This document shows, piece by piece, positions 16,414 to 19,762 of a stretch of 19,762 nt of DNA (its first letter is position 1; the number at the start of each line of letters is the position of its first letter). Both the position numbers and the translations under genes were made by a program. Below the pieces are notes generated by a model. That model had not been told where the DNA came from, ran no database searches, and worked only from the letters and a program-made list of their open reading frames with translations. Origin of the DNA: Verrucomicrobia bacterium UBA673. GTDB taxonomy: Bacteria; Verrucomicrobiota; Verrucomicrobiia; Limisphaerales; UBA1096. The stretch spans positions 1 to 19,762 of the forward strand of contig DBNL01000041.1 of assembly GCA_002299785.1 (NCBI GenBank), written 5' to 3'.

Positions 16414-16435
16414 AGCGGATAGTTGGAGGGAAAAT
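16376..16435 (-). repeat. Orphan copy 2 of the aminopeptidase leader element
   Basis: This matches the aminopeptidase leader at 14542-14600 in the same strand sense. The ATG here (16386) opens MAEPNF, against MADPRY in the real enzyme. The frame then diverges and stops after 30 codons inside the antisense of the Yip1-like gene, so I do not call it a gene. The 12-mer TGCGGCAACAGT (16392-16403) recurs at 18249-18260. Confidence 0.6.
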
Positions 16436-16441
16436 ATTATT

Positions 16442-17869
16442 TTAGGCGAGGATGTTGCGAACAACTTCTCCGTGAACATCGGTCAGGCGGAAGTCGCGCC
16501 CGGCATAACGGTAGGTGAGACGTTTGTGGTCAAGGCCGAATAGGTGCAGAATCGTCGCCTGTAAATCGTGAAAGTGTACCCTGTTTTCCGTGGCGTAATA
16601 GCCGTGGTCGTCTGTATTTCCGTAGGTGATGCCCGGTTTGACTCCAGCACCTGCTAGAAAAAAAGTCATCGCATGGGGATTGTGGTCGCGACCATCCGAA
16701 CCTTGGCCAACGGGTGTTCGGCCAAACTCAGTTCCCCAAAGGATCAATGTGTCATCAAGCAGCCCACGCGATTTCATGTCGGAGATTAAACCCGCGATGG
16801 GTTTGTCTACCTTACCTGCGATCTCGCGGTGGTTTTTCTTTAAGCCACCGTGAGCATCCCAGTAACCCTGACTGCATTGGACGAAGCGCACACCTGCCTC
16901 GGAGTAGCGGCGAGCCATGAGGCATTGTCGGCCGAAGTCGCGCGTTTTAGGGTCGTCCAAACCGTAAAGTTTTTTTGTGGTCTCAGATTCGTTGTCGATG
17001 TTCTGAATCTCCGGTGCTGCCGCCTGCATGCGGTAGGCCAGTTCAAATGAATTAATCCGGGCTTCCAACTTATCGTCGTGCCCACGCTTGCTGAGATGCT
17101 CCTGATTAATTTGCGCCAGCAGGTCGAGTTCGCGGCGTTGTTGGGCTATCGGTTTACCGTGTTTGTCGATGAATGGAATTTTGGCTTTATCAATCGGCGT
17201 GGCTTTGGTCCCGATCTGTGTTCCATGAAAGTGTGAAGGTAGAAAAGCGGATGACCATGCGTTCATTCCACCGTGTGTACCGGTGGGTTTGAATGTGATG
17301 TAGCCGGGGAGATTTTGGTTTTCAAATCCCAAACCATAGTTGAGCCACGAACCCATTGAAGGGCGGATAAAAGTATCCGAACCAGTGTGAAGCTCAAGCA
17401 GAGCAGAGCCGTGACGAGAATTCGAGCCGTACATCGATTTGATGAAACAAAGCTCATCCGACATTGAGGCAATATGCGGGAAGATATCAGAAGCCCATTG
17501 GCCGCATTGGCCGTACTGCTTGAAACTGTAAGGTGATGCCACAAGGTTGCCTGTAGCGCTGGAAACAATACGCGGTTTTTTGCCGGGATAGGGCTTGCCA
17601 GTATCTCGCTGGAGAGCTGGTCGGTAGTCAAACGTATCAACCTGTGAAACACCGCCATGCATGAATAGAAATATGATCCGCTTGGCTTTTGCGGGAAAAT
17701 GAGGGGCGCGCTGGGCGAGCGGATTTTTCGGCGATAAAGCCTTGGCTTCCTCACAAAGCAAACCGGCAAGAGCCAACGCCCCAAAACCTGTACTCGACTT
17801 TTGGAGCATCTCCCGTCGAGTCATCGGCAGGACATCAAAACCGCTGCAATATTTACCGCGTTTGCTCAC
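16442..17869 (-). CDS. DUF1501 protein, alkaline-phosphatase-superfamily-like, Tat-exported
   Basis: A 475-residue protein starting at GTG (17869). TRREMLQKSSTGFGALALAGLL (~17-38) is a twin-arginine signal, so export folded through Tat is expected. The core has the DUF1501 pattern: AKRIIFLFMHGGVSQVDTFD (~61-80), NSRHGSALLELHTG (~149-162), GVRFVQCSQGYWDAHGGL, LLDDTLILWGTEFGRTP (~373-389), GRDHNPHAMTFFLAGAGVK and a C-terminal FHDLQATILHLFGLD. These resemble metal-binding motifs of alkaline phosphatase and sulfatase relatives, but the enzymatic role of DUF1501 is not established. In Planctomycetota and Verrucomicrobiota it is usually paired with a DUF1549/DUF1553 cytochrome-type protein; none is adjacent here. 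An alternative ATG at 17824 would begin at the Tat motif; the GTG start gives the usual N-terminal extension. Neither has a Shine-Dalgarno sequence. Confidence 0.92.
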   Translation of the reverse strand: MSKRGKYCSGFDVLPMTRREMLQKSSTGFGALALAGLLCEEAKALSPKNPLAQRAPHFPAKAKRIIFLFMHGGVSQVDTFDYRPALQRDTGKPYPGKKPRIVSSATGNLVASPYSFKQYGQCGQWASDIFPHIASMSDELCFIKSMYGSNSRHGSALLELHTGSDTFIRPSMGSWLNYGLGFENQNLPGYITFKPTGTHGGMNAWSSAFLPSHFHGTQIGTKATPIDKAKIPFIDKHGKPIAQQRRELDLLAQINQEHLSKRGHDDKLEARINSFELAYRMQAAAPEIQNIDNESETTKKLYGLDDPKTRDFGRQCLMARRYSEAGVRFVQCSQGYWDAHGGLKKNHREIAGKVDKPIAGLISDMKSRGLLDDTLILWGTEFGRTPVGQGSDGRDHNPHAMTFFLAGAGVKPGITYGNTDDHGYYATENRVHFHDLQATILHLFGLDHKRLTYRYAGRDFRLTDVHGEVVRNILA

Positions 17870-17979
17870 TCGAAAAACAGAATGCTATTCTTGTTCGATA
17901 AAAATGCGACTATAAAATCAGTCCAAAAACATGAATTCGATGTTTACTTTAGTCAAAGTTTACGGGGTTTTTTAAACAG

Positions 17980-18217
17980 TCAAATTGTTGCTGCCACTTC
18001 TGCTGGCACTTTTTTGAGTCCGCCGGTGGCAGAACGATACCCAGCAAGGGCGTCCCGTTCGATGTTTGTGCAGATCGAAGGCTTGCCCCTGACCTCTGAA
18101 AATGGAATCCACCAGACTTCATTGCCCGAAATAGCTACAATCGGCCTCTGAGTAAAGCTTAGAGGCGCTCTGATTACCCCTCTGACTGACCGGCTCGTAT
18201 GCTTTCAGTTCAGCCAT
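17980..18217 (-). pseudogene. Frameshifted small gene remnant
   Basis: An ATG at 18217, preceded by GAGGG three bases upstream, opens MAELKAYEPVSQRGNQSASK and stops after 32 codons. In the next frame, from about 18207 down to the stop at 17980, the sequence reads like protein (RPIVAISGNEVWWIPFSEVR, then KPSICTNIERDALAGYRSAT and LKKVPAEVAATI) but has no usable start. A single-base shift around 18140-18200 would join them into one protein of about 79 residues. I do not recognise the family. The ATG sits at the edge of a 7-base-pair hairpin (TTCAGCC/GGCTGAA, 18209-18241). This is the main content of the 435-base stretch between the DUF1501 start and the next plus-strand ORF; the plus-strand ORF at 17801-18151 shows no motif and is judged a shadow. 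Confidence 0.45.
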
Positions 18218-18304
18218 CAACCCTCAGTTTTTAAGGCTGAAGGCATTTTGCGGCAACAGTTAATCGGATTGCCTTTTTGAGAGTTGCGGTTCTAGATTCG
18301 CGGC

Positions 18305-18367
18305 ATGAAGGCCAGCATTGTCACAGCCGTCGCCAACCTCGTCGGAGCCATCATCATATACCAATGA
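18305..18367 (+). CDS. 20-codon signal-peptide-like ORF overlapping the beta-helix gene
   Basis: ATG at 18305 encodes MKASIVTAVANLVGAIII plus two residues, and its TGA overlaps the ATG of the beta-helix gene (ATGA). It has a lysine followed by a continuous hydrophobic stretch, like an export signal, but lacks a clear cleavage site and is in a different frame from the next gene. It may be the displaced signal peptide of the beta-helix protein, a coupled leader peptide, or chance. No Shine-Dalgarno sequence is close to the start. Confidence 0.4.
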   Translation: MKASIVTAVANLVGAIIIYQ

Positions 18368-19731
18368 GCAACGTTTTACGCTTTGGAGCTGTGGGCGATG
18401 GAGTAACGGACGATACAGAAGCGATTAAACACACCGTTGCCAATGGCGATGGCATGCTGCATTTTCCACCGGGCACTTACCGGATCACTCGGCCAATCGA
18501 GATCAACTTGGCCAAGCGCGGCCCACTTGGAATCGACGGTACTAGCGGCACGGCGCGTATCATTATGGCAGGCCAAGGCCCAGCGTTCCGGTTAATGGGT
18601 GCGCATGCCGGCACTGGTGATCCGGGAAGCCGCAAAGGCAATGTTGCTACTCAGCAACGCATGCCGACCATCCGCAACATTGAGGTGGAAGGCACGCATG
18701 CCGAAGCAGACGGTTTTGAACTAGTGCAAACTATGCAGTCAGTGTTTGAGGGTGTAATGGTCACACGCTGTCGGCACGGTATCCACCTTGTCCAGCGAAA
18801 CCGCAACGTACTCATCAGTCACTGTCACATATACTTCAACACCGGCGTAGGCATTTATCTCGATGACGTGAACCTTCATCAGATTAACATCGCCAGCTGC
18901 CACATCAGCTACAATCGGCTGGGTGGCATTCGCATCGAACGGTCGGAAGTGCGCAACCTGCAGATCACCGGTAACGACATCGAGTACAACAACCACAAGC
19001 CACACAAAACTGAGCCAGAGCCGACCGCAGAAATTTACATCGATGCCACCGCCGAGGGAGCAAGCGTAAACGAAGTCACCATCGCCTCTAACACTATTCA
19101 AGCTACCGGTTCACCCGACGGCGCAAACATTTGCATCAAGGAAAAGCGCAATGCATCCCGACCTCCGGGACTCTTCGCCATCAGCGGCAACATCATTGGC
19201 AGTCAGGAAAACAATGTGCACCTTACCGGCTGCTACGGCATCGCTCTAAACGGCAACACCATTTACTCTTGTGAACACCGGAATCTGTTGATTGAAAACT
19301 CTCGGCTCATAAACATTAGCGGCAACACCTTCCGACGACACACTACTAAATACGGCACCGGAGTGCGTTTCACCAGTTCCTCCGATATTACCTTCAACGG
19401 GTGCAGTATTCTCGATGAAACCAAGGTGGGCCAAGCCGGTCTCAACGCCCTGCTCGAGTTGGAACAATGCGAGCGCATCAACATCAGCGGTAGCCAATTT
19501 ATCAACGGCACTATCGGCGTGGCAGCGACCGATTGCTCACACGTCTTACTTACCGGCAACACCCTTCACGACAACCGTGAAGAGCCGATAGCACGACACG
19601 CACTCCGATTCACAGGCCAAGGCAAAGGCAATATTTCCGCGAACAATTCCATCGGCAAAACAATCGATCAAGCCGTTGCGGGGAATGTGAAAACCTACCC
19701 ACTCCACCACTTGAAAGCTGAAGGGAAATGA
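18364..19731 (+). CDS. Pectate_lyase_3-type right-handed beta-helix protein
   Basis: The 455-residue product from the ATG at 18364 starts MSNVLRFGAVGDGVTDDTEA, the classic opening of the Pectate_lyase_3 / GH28-like beta-helix superfamily, followed by MLHFPPGTYRIT (~30-41). The rest is a series of beta-helix rungs with a repeated (I/L)(S/T/N)GN signature: ITGNDIEYN, IASNTIQ, ISGNIIG, LNGNTIY, ISGNTFRR, ISGSQF, LTGNTLHDN. Members bind or cleave acidic polysaccharides, but no lyase catalytic residues can be assigned here, so activity is unknown. An in-frame upstream extension to 18277 is basic and not signal-like, so I reject it. As annotated the protein has no signal peptide; a signal-like ORF ends out of frame exactly at this start. 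Its TGA overlaps the ATG of the next gene. Confidence 0.88.
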   Translation: MSNVLRFGAVGDGVTDDTEAIKHTVANGDGMLHFPPGTYRITRPIEINLAKRGPLGIDGTSGTARIIMAGQGPAFRLMGAHAGTGDPGSRKGNVATQQRMPTIRNIEVEGTHAEADGFELVQTMQSVFEGVMVTRCRHGIHLVQRNRNVLISHCHIYFNTGVGIYLDDVNLHQINIASCHISYNRLGGIRIERSEVRNLQITGNDIEYNNHKPHKTEPEPTAEIYIDATAEGASVNEVTIASNTIQATGSPDGANICIKEKRNASRPPGLFAISGNIIGSQENNVHLTGCYGIALNGNTIYSCEHRNLLIENSRLINISGNTFRRHTTKYGTGVRFTSSSDITFNGCSILDETKVGQAGLNALLELEQCERINISGSQFINGTIGVAATDCSHVLLTGNTLHDNREEPIARHALRFTGQGKGNISANNSIGKTIDQAVAGNVKTYPLHHLKAEGK

Positions 19732-19762
19732 AACTACTAATCACAACAATCGCAGCCGTGGT
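19728..19762 (+). CDS. Start of a further secreted protein (runs off right edge)
   Basis: ATG at 19728 overlaps the beta-helix stop (ATGA) and encodes MKLLITTIAAVV before the edge. A lysine then a hydrophobic run is the start of a signal peptide. From memory, very similar openings occur on secreted or lipoprotein ankyrin-repeat proteins of Verrucomicrobiota, but nothing in the 12 visible codons proves that. Spacing implies translational coupling with the beta-helix gene. Confidence 0.6.
   Translation, partial: MKLLITTIAAV

Noticed and set aside
16294..16479. 61-codon minus-strand ORF with MAEPNF inside
   Set aside because: Overlaps the ends of two real genes; the interesting part is the duplicated leader, and the frame stops soon after the ATG.
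17801..18151. 116-codon plus-strand ORF overlapping the DUF1501 start
   Set aside because: Overlaps a real gene, has no recognisable motif, and the minus-strand frames in the same stretch look more coding.
18277..18363. In-frame N-terminal extension of the beta-helix protein
   Set aside because: The 29 extra residues are His/Arg-rich and unlike a signal peptide; the family normally begins near the FGAVGDGVTDD motif.

Overview
The window is bacterial and gene-dense. It most resembles Verrucomicrobiota (or a close relative in the Planctomycetota-Verrucomicrobiota group). The evidence is a DUF1501 protein with a Tat-type signal, a very large secreted lamin-tail/CotH-kinase protein ending in a calcium-type repeat, a small DUF6941-like protein, and secreted beta-helix proteins. 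This placement is inference from gene content; no rRNA or other taxonomic marker is present.

Layout. Positions 1-14552 are essentially all on the minus strand. Read in transcription direction (right to left): an M29-type aminopeptidase (14552-13443); a complete F1Fo ATP synthase operon in canonical order atpB-E-F-H-A-G-D-C (13271-6713) closed by a hairpin-plus-T-tract terminator; NADP-type isocitrate dehydrogenase icd (6523-5270); a ~1335-residue secreted lamin-tail/CotH protein (5115-1108); a DUF6941-like small protein (1045-626); and the N-terminal part of a second secreted protein that runs off the left edge (548-1). To the right, a plus-strand membrane protein with a Yip1-like N-terminal half and a soluble C-terminal domain (14844-16328) converges on a minus-strand DUF1501 gene (17869-16442). 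A 435-base gene-poor stretch follows with a frameshifted minus-strand gene remnant. The window ends in a plus-strand cluster with start/stop overlaps: a 20-codon signal-peptide-like ORF, a Pectate_lyase_3-type beta-helix protein and the first 12 codons of another secreted protein.

Function. The core is central energy metabolism: proton-coupled ATP synthase and the NADPH-producing TCA step. The flanks are secreted or surface proteins typical of polymer-degrading Verrucomicrobiota. I see no CRISPR array, tRNA, rRNA, integrase, transposase or toxin-antitoxin module, and no convincing new multi-gene system.

The observations most worth following up are a DNA-level repeated palindrome (CTTGGCCAAG, six perfect copies), a duplicated aminopeptidase leader stranded beside the DUF1501 gene, a GNRA-capped terminator-like hairpin between atpE and atpF, A-rich leaders without Shine-Dalgarno sequences across the atp operon, a shortened delta subunit, and a signal-peptide-like ORF out of frame with the beta-helix protein it precedes.
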